Part shown: in pieces, positions 12,762 through 23,707 of the stretch
How the letters are laid out: each line of letters starts with the position of its first letter
How positions within the stretch are numbered: position 1 is the stretch's first letter
Assembly (NCBI GenBank): GCA_026874595.1
Contig: CM049306.1
Coordinates: 20,453,019 to 20,517,018, forward strand
Source: Sipunculus nudus
Lineage: Eukaryota > Annelida > Sipuncula > Golfingiida > Sipunculidae
Length of the DNA stretch: 64,000 bases
Direction of reading: 5' to 3'
Notes under the pieces: model-generated
Told to the model about the DNA's origin: nothing
The model's input: only the letters and a program-made list of their open reading frames with translations
Databases searched by the model: none
Program-made: the position numbers and the translations under genes

Positions 12762-13901
12762 ACATTGAGACTACGCTTTAGAAGAGTTTAGCAAATGAAC
12801 GGGTGAAAGTTATGGTTTCACTGCACACTGCGCAGAATTGTACTAGCAAGAGTATGACTCTAGCTGCTGGTAGGGTTTGTGGGCACAGAAATCCTAGCCC
12901 CACAGTGTACTGGAGCTTCTAGATACACCTCCGGCTTAGGACTAAATGTAAAGAAGAGGGTAATGTAACCTGTTTATTTATGTTGGATAACAACTGTTTC
13001 AAGGAAAATTATATGGAAATGGATTTTTTTTGTGGTAAGTACTTGACGGAATATGTAATATTTTGCATACATTTGTACATGCAATGTAAACAGGTTGGGT
13101 TTCCTTGAACAGTGACAAATTAGCGTCAATTTAAACTTTATAATACGAGGAATGACAGCGCAATCAGCAGAACCATATTGAGCCTAACAAATAGCAATTT
13201 AAGGAGGCCATCCCAGTCAGATGGCGACTTATTTTTCAAGTGTGGTCCACTCATGAAGACGTGGACTCAGCAAGCCGGTGAAAAAAAGAGACGTCACACA
13301 GCTGGTCTTAACAAACGTATCCCATTTACATAGTTTTATGTTGTATAAGTGTGAGTCGCCGCTGGTTGGGTATTGGCCGTGCTTCGTGCAGAGCTGACAG
13401 GGATGTTGGGATGTCTTATGAATACAAAATTGTATACCCTCCTGGTATACGTGATCGCCTTAGAAACCGTCATCTGACGCATTACATGAAACTTCCTGAT
13501 ATGCAGGTTAATATCAGTAATGGTGATAAGGAGTAATTCAATTAACCACAATTTGGCTGTTATTAAGTCTTATCTCAGCAGTAGAGTCAAACATGTTGGT
13601 ATATCTTATCTATATTAACAGATTCCATGGTTATTATTCTGTAACAACTTACTTTCGCCCCCGAGTATGTCTATATACAATAACCAATCTATATTAATCC
13701 ACCTGATAATCTATATATCCCGGATCTTGAAAGCTGATGGTCTGTGTTTATAAATGTTATAAGTTTTTTTAAAACATGCCTGATAAAAACCGTATCATCA
13801 CAGTTCAAACCGTGCCAATTGCCTTCTTAAGTTTATACTTAACCAGTGAAGAGATCTCTTGTTTTCCGCTAAGGTTTACTCGAGTGAGAAGAAAATACAG
13901 A

Positions 13902-14210
13902 ATGGGAAGAGCAATACTTCTTTGTTGTTTAGCGATCTTCTGTATTGCTTGTATCGAGGCCAAATGTCCGAGTCCTAAATTCTTCAGGAAAAGGAAGTGT
14001 ATTTGTGCACGCGTGTACGAGCATTCGTCGTGCGCCGGGAAGTCGCTCCGTCTTAATGCCGGAAGACGACGACACCTTTGGATACAGAGCATGGACGATA
14101 AGATCTCGTCTGTCGTTGTTGAGTATGGCTGTAAGCTGCAGGTATTTGAGCATACCTATTTCTATGGTGCACAGAGGTTTGACAGACCTAAAATATTAGA
14201 GTGTAACTAA
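13902..14210 (+). pseudogene. beta-gamma-crystallin-domain protein, copy 3, cut short
   Basis: The frame is open from 13776, but the start at 13902 gives a signal peptide (residues 1-20, ending IEA before KCP) matching the other copies. 102 codons. Motif A is complete, with YEHSSCAG at about 39-46 and DDKISS at 65-70. Motif B begins with FEHTYFYG at 82-89, but homology ends near residue 92. The last ten codons are simply the first unit of the satellite array that begins at about 14173. The second calcium signature and the final CxC pair are missing, and I did not find them beyond the array at 15650. A half Greek-key domain is unlikely to fold normally, so this is probably a pseudogene. The part up to the break has no stop or frameshift, so the loss could be recent. 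Confidence 0.75.
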
Positions 14211-15640
14211 CAGTGTCTGAATGTCAGTGTTACTGACAGGTCTAAAATATACGTGCACAGCTTACAGTTACTGAATGCCAGTGTGTGTCTGACAGTCCTA
14301 AAATATTAGTAGGTTTATCTTACAGTGTCCGAATGTCTGTATGTCTGACAGGTTTAAAATATTAGTTTGTAGCTTACAGTTTGTCAGTGTGTCTGACAAG
14401 TCGAAAATAAACGTGCGCAGCTTACATTTACTGAATGTGAGTGTGTGTCTGACAGGTCTAAAATATTAGTGGGTATATCTTACAGTTTCTGAATGTCAAT
14501 GTGTCTGACAAGTAAAAAATGTCAGTGTGTAACTTACAGTGTCCGAATGTCTGTATGTCTGACAGGTCTATAATATCAGTGTGTAGCTTACAGTGTCTGA
14601 ATGTCAGTGTGTCTGACAAGTCGAAAATGTATAAGTGTGTAGCTTACAGTGTCTGAATGTGTGTGTGTCTGACAGGTCTATAATATATCAGTGTGTATAG
14701 CTTACAGTATCTGAATGTCAGTGTGTCTGACAAGTCGAAAGTGTAAGTGTTTCTGACAGGTATAAAACATCAGTGTGCATCTTACAGTTTCTGAATGTTA
14801 GGGTGTCTGATAGGTCTTAAATGTAAGAGTGTAGCTTACAGTGTCTAAATCTGTCTGACAGGTCTAACATATTAGTGTGTATCATACTGTTTCTGAATGT
14901 CAGTGTGTGTCTGAAAGGTCTAAAATATCAGTGTGTATCTAACAGTTTCTGAATGTCAGTGTGTGTCCGACAGTGTCAAAAATATCAGTTTGTAGGTTAC
15001 AGTGTCTGAATGTCAGTGTGTGTCTGACAGGTCTAAAGTATCCGTGTGTATCTTACATGTTCTGAATGTCAGTATATGTATGTGTCTGACAGATCTTAAA
15101 TATCAATCTGTAACTCAGTGTGTGTCTGACAGGTCTGAAATATCAGTGTGTAGGTTACAGTGTCTGAATGTCAGTGTGTTTCTGATAGATCTAAAATATC
15201 AGTGTGTATTTTACAGTTGCTAAATGTCACTGTGTGTCTGATAGGTCTAAAATATCAGTGTGTATCTAACAGTTTCTGAATGCCAGTGTGTGTCAGACAG
15301 TGTCAAAAATATAAGTGTGTAGGTTACAGTGTCTGAATGTCAGTGTGTGTCTGACAGGTCTAAAGTATCAGTGTGTATCTTACATGTTCTGAATGTCAGT
15401 GTGTGTCTGACAGATCTTAAATATCAATCTGTAACTCAGTGTGTGTCTGACAGGTCGAACAAATCAGTGTGTAGGTTACAGTGTCTGAATGTCAGTATGT
15501 CTGACAGCAATAAAATATCAGTGTGAATCTATACCAGTTTCTGAATGTCAGTGTGTCTGACAGGTCTAAAATATAAGTGTGTAGCTTACAGTGTCTAAAT
15601 GTGTGTGACAGGTCTAAAATATTACAGTGTTGCAAAACTT
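14173..15640. repeat. tandem array, ~52-56 bp unit
   Basis: About 27 imperfect copies of a unit containing GTGTCTGACAGGTCTAAAAT, then ATCAGTGTGTAGCTTACAG, then TGTCTGAATGTCA. Unit length varies through short GT insertions, and some copies are fused or shortened. The array begins inside the third crystallin gene and replaces its 3' half. The short open frames across it are repeat translations rich in Cys, Ser and Val and are not credible genes. Confidence 0.9.
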
Positions 15641-16064
15641 GTCCGAATATCGATGTGTTTCACATCCAAATATCCGTTTTAACTACAGTGGCTCACGGAG
15701 TTGCTGACCCGTGCCAAACGAATAGAAAATTCGCTCCTTGGAACGGTCGTGCTTCCCGAAAACGACCAATCGAATATTATAAAATAAAATATGTACACTT
15801 GCGGAAGTTACGTATGCATGACGATGGGACGGACGGTTTGGATCAGATATGATCTACATATATGGTTTATTAAAATGAAAAACATAGCACATTATTATCA
15901 TGAGGGTCAGATATGGATTAAACAATTGTTTATGGTAAGTAGGCTAATGATGGTAAGAGATTTAGCAGCTCTCTACAAGGATCTGTCTACGCGGCCTCTC
16001 GAAACCAGATACCCTGGTGTTTCAAGTGGCTGTTCATTTAAATTACACCGCTTGCAATTGGTTA

Positions 16065-16445
16065 CATTTTTCAATCTTAACACGAGGTTGTTCTTCCATT
16101 AGCTGTGTACCACGTACAACTTGTTACATTGGTTTCTTCTGAATACGGGGGGTTTGTACTTATAACGGTACAGCGTAATTCATTTTTATCACTTTTCTCC
16201 CGTCTTTTAACGGATTCAGCTTGACACAGAGTAATCAAGCGTTTTTGACCTGGTATAAAATAAACACGGGGCCGGATTGCTCTACTATCTGTGCACCGTG
16301 TTCAACTGGTTATGTTGGTATCATCCGAATACGGGGGGTTGGTACGTATAACGGCATTAGGCAATTCATTTTCAAGACAAATTCCCTCCGACTTTTTACT
16401 TATTCAGCTTGACACAGCCTGTTCAAGCGTTTTCGACCTGGTTTA
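16065..16445 (+). repeat. diverged direct duplication, ~185 bp unit
   Basis: Two adjacent copies, about 16065-16255 and 16268-16445, share GAATACGGGGGGTT-GTAC-TATAACGG and TTCAGCTTGACACAG..TCAAGCGTTTT-GACCTGGT blocks in the same order. Confidence 0.7.
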
Positions 16446-17040
16446 TACTGGTATGTGACATTTACTGCAGGGAATATTTAACTGAATGTATAGTTGTCGA
16501 CGGGAGCAAATACTCTTTATAACTTTTGAAAAATTATCTCGGAAGTGTTGTTTTTGTATAACATTGGAGACGCGCTTAAAAATGAAAACAAGGAGCGTAA
16601 TTTGCTTGACAATAGCTACAAATACCTATTGACACCATCATTTTTTGTCTCAATACTTCGCAAAAATATGTTCCCAAACGTATTTAAAAAGTTCCGTTCA
16701 GCCATTCGTGAGGCAGACTCTTACCGTTCCAAGTTGTACCGCTTGTGTCAAGCGTTATAAGTTTTACCAAGCTTAGGAGCAGTGGTGGTGATAGCCTTCT
16801 CACTGCTGACGTGTTTGTGAAGCGTTTACCAGAATCAGTGATCGGCTTTGATCACAACGAAACGAAACGAATTTAGTGTCCCTCATGGAAACAGGCATTC
16901 ACATAAGAAAATAAAAAAAAAAAAACTTTAGAGGAACTTTATAGAGGAATTAAACAAATTATTAACACAAACACAAACCGTAAATGCACCAGTTATAGTG
17001 ACGGGAAAAGACATTTGGCGACAAACATGAAAATACTCTG

Positions 17041-17165
17041 ACACCCGGCCTCTTAAAAAGACCGACGTCTATTTAAGGCCGGCGTTTATTTTTCGAAGAC
17101 ATTGTTTGCCCCGGCGTCTCAATAAGCCGGCGACTATTTAAGACCCAGCGTCTGATCAAGGAAAT
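17041..17165. repeat. imperfect short repeat of CCGGCGTCT..ATTTAAG
   Basis: Several short units alternate CCGGCGTCT/CCGGCGACT with ATTTAAG or AATAAG and end near GGAAATACGGTA. This may be the end of a dispersed element. Confidence 0.5.
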
Positions 17166-17624
17166 ACGGTAATATATAATTACAATGTGTACAAAGCTTT
17201 AAAACAATTTACAACAAAATATGTAATTTGCTATGTAAATATTCACTAAATGAGGTCGCAAAAACATCATATCTAGGATATATACACAAGGAAGTTTTTA
17301 CACACTGAATAGTGAGGTTTCGGTTTCCATAGAGATAAAGTGTGCGTATCAGGAGAGCTTGGTGTACTGATTAGTATTGACGGGACAACCAAAGATCCTA
17401 TCAGTGGTGAAAAACACTTCCCGATCAGCCTCATATATATATATATATATATATACAAAATCTGTCCTCCTGGATTTACCCGTATTGCATCAATATTTAA
17501 TAGTCTTCCCTAGCCCATGTCATCTACTTCAAAGTTTCATGGAAATGGGTTTGGTGGTGTCTTTTTTTGATTATTGTCACGAATTCCCCATACAAACCTA
17601 GAACTGAAATGTAAATATACTTTT

Positions 17625-17677
17625 TCCAGTATATACATATATATACACACATATACATACACATAGATATATACATA

Positions 17678-17730
<53 letters not shown>

Positions 17731-17956
17731 TGTATGGGTCGCCATGCTGGTTCATTGTTTTATAGATGGAAAGGGTATACACAGAAAAGTGGTTCACTGC
17801 CAGTGGGATTCGAACCCACGATCTTCCGATTTCCGGTGCGGCTGCCTTGGGAATCTGTCATGGCCAAGTGGACTAAGGCAGCCGCACCGGAAATCGGAAG
17901 ATCGTGGGTTCGAATCCCACTGGCAGTGAACCACTTTTCTGTGTATACCCTTTCCA

Positions 17957-17996
<40 letters not shown>
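17625..17996. repeat. (TA)n tracts flanking the palindrome
   Basis: A long TA-rich tract at 17625-17728 and a second (TA)n run at 17959-17996 bracket the palindrome. 32 bases separate the left tract from the left arm, while the right tract joins the right arm directly. Confidence 0.9.
17761..17962 (+). repeat. 202-bp perfect palindrome with tRNA-like promoter boxes
   Basis: An 88-base left arm (17761-17848) is the exact reverse complement of the right arm (17875-17962), with a 26-base loop between. I compared the arms base by base and saw no mismatch. The loop and right arm carry a box-A-like TGGCCAAGTGG at 17861-17871 and a perfect box-B GGTTCGAATCC at 17907-17917, as in tRNA genes and tRNA-derived SINEs. 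A T-arm and a partial acceptor stem can be drawn, but no convincing anticodon arm, so I do not call a tRNA. (TA)n tracts lie on both sides. It could be a foldback MITE, or a tRNA-like SINE copied into an inverted pair. Confidence 0.85.
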
Positions 17997-17997
<1 letters not shown>

Positions 17998-18119
17998 CGT
18001 GACCGGTGTCACATGTATATTGGTGGGATCTTGATTTTTGCCGGTAACAGAGACGTCACTGTATTAGGCGACAGACGTATGAATTTGTTTGTTACAGAAC
18101 CGCCTCAGGCTCTCATCGT

Positions 18120-18715
18120 AAAGAAGTCCCCGTAATAGTTAGGTGTCGTTAACAGAAGTATCCCAAATAGGACGTGTTCGTAAATGGCGGTGTCTGTTGT
18201 GATAATGGAATTGTCCGTAATAGGTGGTGTTCGTTAAAGGAGATGTCCGTTGTAGGAAGTGTTCGTTAATGGAAGTGTCCGTTATATAAGGTGTTCGTAA
18301 AAGGAATTATTCGTAGAATGAGGTGTTGTAAATTGAATTGTCAGTTATAGGAGGCGTACGTGAAAGGAAGTGTCCCATGTGGGAGGTGTTCGTGAACGGA
18401 AGTGTCCGTTATACGAGTTGTTCGTAAATGGAAAATGTCCGTTGTTGAAGGTGATCCGTAATAAGAAATGTTCTTAAATCGAAGTGTCCGTAATATGAGG
18501 TGTTCGGAAATGGATGTCTGCGTAATATGTGTTTGTAAATGGAAGTTGTCTGTTACAGGAAGTATTCATAAAATGAATGTGTCCGCAACATAGGAGGTGT
18601 TCGTAAATGGGAGTGTCCTAAATAGGTGTTCGTAAATGTAAGTGTCCGTTGTAGGAGGTGTTCGAAAATGGAAAATGTCTGTTATATGGGTTGTTCGTGA
18701 ATGGAAGTGATGATT
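18120..18715 (+). repeat. degenerate minisatellite, ~32-34 bp unit
   Basis: Roughly 17 imperfect copies of a unit reading GGTGTTCGTAAATGG then AAGTGTCCGTTATAGGA. Unit order is kept, but substitutions and small indels are frequent, which suggests an old array. No coding signal. Confidence 0.8.
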
Positions 18716-20709
18716 TTTACATGTGCGAACCGGAATGGGACGCGGGGACATTCCGATTTTCGAAGATATTTGATTGGTTACATATATTATTATTGTCAGA
18801 AGTAAAGAAGTTTTATGTAAAGAGGATATGAATGATGTATTAAATGTAAATCATCATTCAAAGTAGCTGTTCCTAAAGAAACGGGAATATGCATACCTAT
18901 TTAGTATCAGAGGCGGACCCAAGGGGAGTCCGGACCCCATCCCCGCAACCTTTTTTTAAGGCTTTTAGACCATTCTTTGCGGCCTGGACCCCCCCCCCCC
19001 CCCCCTCCCCTTAGGGCGCCGAATCCAACAGAATGTATTTGTCCGTGAAACATATTTTATTGATAAACCTGTGGATCTATTTTGCGGTTTAATATCCGTG
19101 ACCTGGTATTGTGAATATAAACAGAAACTCGTGCATGTGCTTCCTTGGATAGTTTATGTGGTAGACCTGTTTCCACTGGGTGTGATCATTTCAACGCTAT
19201 GCAAAAGGATAACCTGGATTAATTTGGGGATTAACCATTATTGCATGCTGACATAAGAAATGAATGCAAAGGGATCGAGAGTCACATGATTGTCACAAGT
19301 CGGTCATTGACTGGGTTGAATGTCATGTCAAACATGCTTAAATCCGTCACTAACAGCAGGGGTTATTCATATGCACAATAGACCTTGATCCTGCAGTGGA
19401 GATCACCAAGGGGTACGCTCTAAACACGGCGTGTGACCTGCGGGGTCCTCCCAGTCACACGCTGTGAGAAATGGAAGGATTCTCAGGGTTGGCCATCAGG
19501 CGCTTATCAGGAAACACCAAGCAAACCGAACGTTCCGTAAAATAAAATCTGATTGGCTCAGCTATTAAACAAAAATGGCCGCGCCCATCCGGAGATCGTT
19601 GTGTGGCACTGCAAGAGAGGAAATTTGCAAACGGTGTGGGATAATTTACCGGAGGCCACACAGTATTAGTATAGAGACTGTCCTGAAAGTTGATGATTGC
19701 ATCGTGTGTATTCCAAGGGGGGGGGGGGGAGTCTGTGCTACCTAGCACTTTCGACCGCAGTGCTAATCGACCGGCACTTCCAAGAACACCCGATTGTGCT
19801 GCAACGTGATTTGTTAATATTACGCTGGAGGGAATTCCACAGAAATAGCACCGCCTGGTGGCCAAACCCAACGGACAACCGCGTTCGTGCAGATATTACG
19901 GCGGAGCGAAAAGATGAGCATATCGTAACCGCTGCTTATGAAGCGTAACCAAGGGACTACGCAGGCATTCCGATCATTGTCGAAGGCACTGAGTTCGGTT
20001 GTTTTCGGGTGGTAACCTCCATGCAATTAAAAAACACGCAAAATTCACTCAAATTGACGTAAAAATGAAATTATTTATTTTCTTATCGACGAGGTCACTG
20101 CGACAACAATAACATTTAAAATATCATACGCAATTCGATTTCAGAGAACATTTAAGACAAAAGTGGACCAACTTCCTTTTATAAGTATTAGATTAATGCA
20201 GCAAGATTAGATGTTATACTTACAACTTTCTGCGTATCATAGATTATGAAACAAAAGCATAATTGGTCTTTTAGCAATTTTTCATTCAAAAAGGATCAGT
20301 TGCGTGTCAGTGATATTCTTGTCCTTATATACAACCTTGGCAAGTGACACCTACTTTGATGGCGAATTTATTGTTTTTATTAAACATTCCTGAACAAATT
20401 GTACAATAATAATAATCTGGAACGTATTCAAAATATGTTACTGCGGTTTACTCAATATGATATCTTTATAGACCATTGAAATTGTCTATCAAAGTTTTCA
20501 ACGAATTAAAAGGGAAATCTCAAATATTAATTTTCTTACAAGTTTTCCACGTATTGTCAGGCTGGCACCTGGGGGGGGATTTTATAATAAAACCCTCATA
20601 AAAATACTTCTAGCCTAGATAATGATACGTTTCGTAATTGTTTTTCTTCCTTTAATTGTACTGATACACAAGATTTGGAAAAGTCGATTTACAATTTTTT
20701 AAGAGTAGG

Positions 20710-20766
<57 letters not shown>

Positions 20767-20812
20767 ACATGTGAACTCATATATACTCAAACAAAGATAT
20801 ACACGCGGTAAA

Positions 20813-20856
<44 letters not shown>

Positions 20857-21587
20857 TATACTCGCCCATCTGGCACTGCTCTTGTAATATATATTACTCA
20901 ATAAATAAAACAGAAACACAGTTTAAAATTTAAAATCGGGAATATTAATAATAAGAGCAGTTACAGAATGAGACTGACATTAAACTATCATACAAAATCA
21001 AATATCGACATGGTCGTAAGAACCAAGGTTGTACCTGGGATGAGAGGACATCGGCCACTTTTCCCCGTTATTGACACATTGCCACCTACCATTTAAAAAT
21101 GTATCAATTACATACCTTCAACCGCTTTTCTTCTTAATTTATAGGTATTCCAGTGGAACACTTTAAACAAAGTGAACACTGCTATAGTTTCAGCTAATAT
21201 TCCTCCACTAAAACCCAATTGTTATAGTACAGATCCTGGACTGGAACTGCTCTCATTAACATATATTATAACAGTGATAAAAACATAAAACCGTCCAATA
21301 AAGGTTCTAATGCACCGATGAGGGTGCATCCGTAATGACATCCTTAACAATTGATCGTTTATGATTAATAGATGAAATAGGAATTCACTGTGGATAACTC
21401 AACTTGTGGACCAAAACACAAGAGGTGGTCATGGTAATTGCGTCTGAATCGCCAATGCTCAAATCCCCCCCCCCCCCCCCCAAAAAAAAGCCCATGTGAT
21501 GTTAAGAGCGGTGCACATAGCAGTCGAATGTGGATGAAGTATACATGGAGGAAAATTTGTCCCTGTATGCGGAGTTCACTTTGGTAT
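18716..21587. other. intergenic; GC-richer block at 19540-20010
   Basis: No supported gene. A poly-C run lies near 18990. The block at about 19540-20010 is richer in G+C than its surroundings and carries AAAATGGCCGC (a YY1-like match) at 19572-19582. Open frames of 138 codons (-, 19455-19871) and 83 codons (+, 19697-19948) cross it but show no domain. It could be a promoter or exon of a gene I cannot recognise. (TA)n at 20711-20763, (CT)n at 20816-20853 and poly-C near 21466-21481 follow. Confidence 0.5.
20711..20853. repeat. (TA)n and (CT)n microsatellites
   Basis: About 53 bp of TA repeat, ~52 bp of unique sequence, then about 38 bp of CT repeat. Confidence 0.93.
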
Positions 21588-22037
21588 TCATGGCCTATTC
21601 TGTTTGCTCTCTGCTTCTTCAATCTCTTGGTCTTGCGCTGGTCCCGACTTGGCAGAACAACTACATGAATAGGAACTTATGACGTCATTCATATGATACA
21701 AACCCCACCAAGACCACGTTTGTTTACTGAGGCGCTTATATACCCCTCCTGTAAACCACTTGTTCTTGCCTTTGTACTTACTGTGCTCATGAACTTTCAG
21801 CTTACACCCATAATTCACAACGACAGACGAGATTCTATCGTTCATTTTGTCCTTCATGAGGCTTGCCTGTCTGTTGTCATTGAGGATTTGGTGTTCCTTT
21901 CCGCGGCACAAATCATGTTCGTAAGCGTGGGCGCAAAGAACAATTCCGTCCTTGTAGTTTTGAGGTTTTGGGCATGTTGTCTCGACGCAGACAAAACAGA
22001 AAATTGCCAAAACACAGAGAAATATTGCTTGTCTCAT
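21588..22037 (-). CDS. secreted beta-gamma-crystallin-domain protein, copy 4
   Basis: A 149-residue, single-exon protein on the minus strand. Signal peptide at residues 1-20 (ending VET before TCP). One beta-gamma-crystallin domain: YEHDLCRG at 39-46, first calcium signature NDRISS at 66-71, HEHSKYKG at 83-90, second signature NDVISS at 117-122. Cysteines are at 22, 35, 44, 78, 125 and 127. The tail (about 131-149) contains SGPAQDQEIEEAE, nearly matching the gene at 9433-9888. Upstream sequence is also shared with that gene, including an E-box at the same distance. The opposite orientation implies an inverted duplication or local inversion. Function is inferred only from the fold: an extracellular calcium-binding protein. 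Confidence 0.87.
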   Translation of the reverse strand: MRQAIFLCVLAIFCFVCVETTCPKPQNYKDGIVLCAHAYEHDLCRGKEHQILNDNRQASLMKDKMNDRISSVVVNYGCKLKVHEHSKYKGKNKWFTGGVYKRLSKQTWSWWGLYHMNDVISSYSCSCSAKSGPAQDQEIEEAESKQNRP

Positions 22038-22180
22038 TTTGCTGCCTCAGGATTCGACAAATGGAGTAGCAACCTTTGTGTATTTTCCTCACTGCAATGA
22101 ATGTCCTTTTTTCAACTGCTGGCAGTGGCTTCATACACTATTGTTCACGTGTAACGCCAGGCGAAAGCTCTGGAATAGTG
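22038..22180 (-). promoter_or_regulatory. proximal promoter and 5' leader of crystallin copy 4
   Basis: Reading leftward from 22180, this matches the promoter of the gene at 9433: TTACACGTG (CACGTG at 22146-22151), TGAAGC, AGGACATTCATT, CATTTGTCGAA, CTGAGGCAGC and AAAATG. No good TATA box is seen at the place where the other copy has TATAATAC. Confidence 0.6.
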
Positions 22181-22320
22181 GATGATAATATACAGTTGGA
22201 TCTGATTATCTAATGGGTCGCCGTATAACACAAATGCACAATAGTTATCAGATAAACTATATACACTAGATTATTGTTTTAATTAAATCATACATCGGGT
22301 ATCTGGGAAGTAACACATTC

Positions 22321-22323
<3 letters not shown>

Positions 22324-22402
<79 letters not shown>
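22324..22402. repeat. (TA)n/(TG)n microsatellite
   Basis: TA repeat with a short internal TGTGTG segment. Confidence 0.92.
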
Positions 22403-22959
22403 TTATGAATGAATGAATGACAAAACCTAAAAAACCTTCCCTCCGGAAAAGGGGGGAACGGGTGTCCGGACCCACCCCCCTTTCAGCTTCTGATATGCGT
22501 GTGCATGTAAGTCGATGTATCGTTGCAACTCCGCTTATATAAAGCTGTCACTTGAAAATTTATAATGAAATGATCCATATTTCTCTACATATGTTCAGTC
22601 TTATCTGAAGAACAAAAAATAATGAGAGATCTAGGATCCAATACTCAATATCATGAAGTTAGCAAGCCCCAACAAAGTTTACATTGAGCCCTTGAATGCA
22701 TGTGCTAACATTTGTTTAGCTCATTATCGTAATTCGTACCAAACATGAAGGCTATTATTTTTATAATCAAAATATATCCTGTGCTATTTTTATACCAATC
22801 TTATAGAAAGTGGGCCTAAAATATAGTTTCCTCATTCCGTACAAAATGTTGATTATGCCATTTACACTGTTCTTTTTAAGCGTATGTGTGAATAAAAATC
22901 TATGATTAAAGATACTAATTCGGTATTATCTCTCTGTAAATGCCCCCTAACATATTTAA

Positions 22960-23707
22960 ATTCCATAATTATTTACAGTCAAATAAAAATAGAACATAGC
23001 TGAAGACTTTCTTTAAATTTTAATTCCAGAACTGAATCCAAGGTCTACTCTTGAAGCTAGAACCATAAATTCTAGGTGCCTTCAATTCCCTTTCATTTAG
23101 TTCTTGTATCAGTACAGATATCTTTAATCTTTCCCTTCCATCATTCCATAAAAAAAGTTGAATATATTTTTATTGATTAATTTCTTTTGTATTCATTAAT
23201 TTTAAGTTCTGCTGAAAAACTACAATTTGAAAAATATGGGTTTAAATTTTCATATTGCAAAACTTTTAGCAATTTGAATTTTTCCTTGAAATGAAAAATT
23301 TCCTTGACGTTAAAGCTTTAATGTCTTATTCATTTAAATTATCATTGCTTCTATATTAAGGACATCACATGCTTGTTTATTATAAGAGATATATACCCCA
23401 AGGAATTTAAATGGCGTATCAGGCCAACTTATACCTAATGGAATTGCAAAATTTGATCTAGACCTTTCTAGCCACAAGCCTTCTGATTTTTTCTCTATTT
23501 ATATCTTAAGACCACTGTACCCAAACTTCCTGAACTCTTCCTTTCACCATATTTTATTTCGGACACTGTGGCTGTTGTGTCGTCCGCATAAGTACTGTAG
23601 TAATTTTATGTGGCTTGTCCAAATTAGAATTCCATTTATATGTGTATCAGAACTTATTTTAGTAGCCAATGTTTCCATAATTAATTTACAAATATAAGTG
23701 GACAGAG
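22960..23707 (-). mobile_element. LINE (L1/Tx1-like) reverse transcriptase fossil, 3' part
   Basis: On the minus strand this continues the RT that begins at 32370-32940 and is split by the LTR element. Reading leftward from 23707: LSTYICKLIMETLATKIS follows directly on the GDPL motif in the other piece. Next come the catalytic-type box YADD (codons at 23579-23590) followed by TTATVSE, then a SGLKI..EKKSEGLW block, then FKFLGVYISYNK (near 23390-23413), and a C-terminal ERELKAPRI block near 23065-23085. Several stops and frameshifts break the frame, so it is dead. The motif order is that of L1/Tx1-type non-LTR elements; the exact clade is inferred. Confidence 0.8.
23704..23707. repeat. target site duplication AGAG, left
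   Basis: AGAG directly precedes the TGTT start of the left LTR, and AGAG follows the ACA end of the right LTR at 32370-32373. This 4-bp duplication fits Ty3/gypsy integration. Confidence 0.8.

Larger units (their letters stand above)
9889..13901. other. intergenic, microsatellite-rich
   Basis: No gene is seen. It holds a compound (CT)n(TA)n tract at 10815-10882, a GA-rich tract at 10913-10983, a poly-C run near 11975 and a (TA)n(TG)n tract at 12687-12757. The open frames here are low-complexity or lack any domain signal. Confidence 0.6.
15641..17760. other. intergenic with diverged duplications
   Basis: No recognisable gene. A diverged direct duplication lies at 16065-16445 and an imperfect short repeat at 17041-17165. 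TA tracts lie at 17431-17455 and 17625-17728. A 71-codon frame at 16545-16760 has no domain signal. Confidence 0.55.

Noticed and set aside
17851-17932. Possible tRNA gene (Leu/Ser type)
   Set aside because: Box A, box B, T-arm and part of the acceptor stem are present, but no normal anticodon arm can be drawn, and the sequence is part of a palindrome.
19455-19871. 138-codon minus-strand ORF
   Set aside because: No domain, signal peptide or homology recognised; kept only as part of a GC-richer block.
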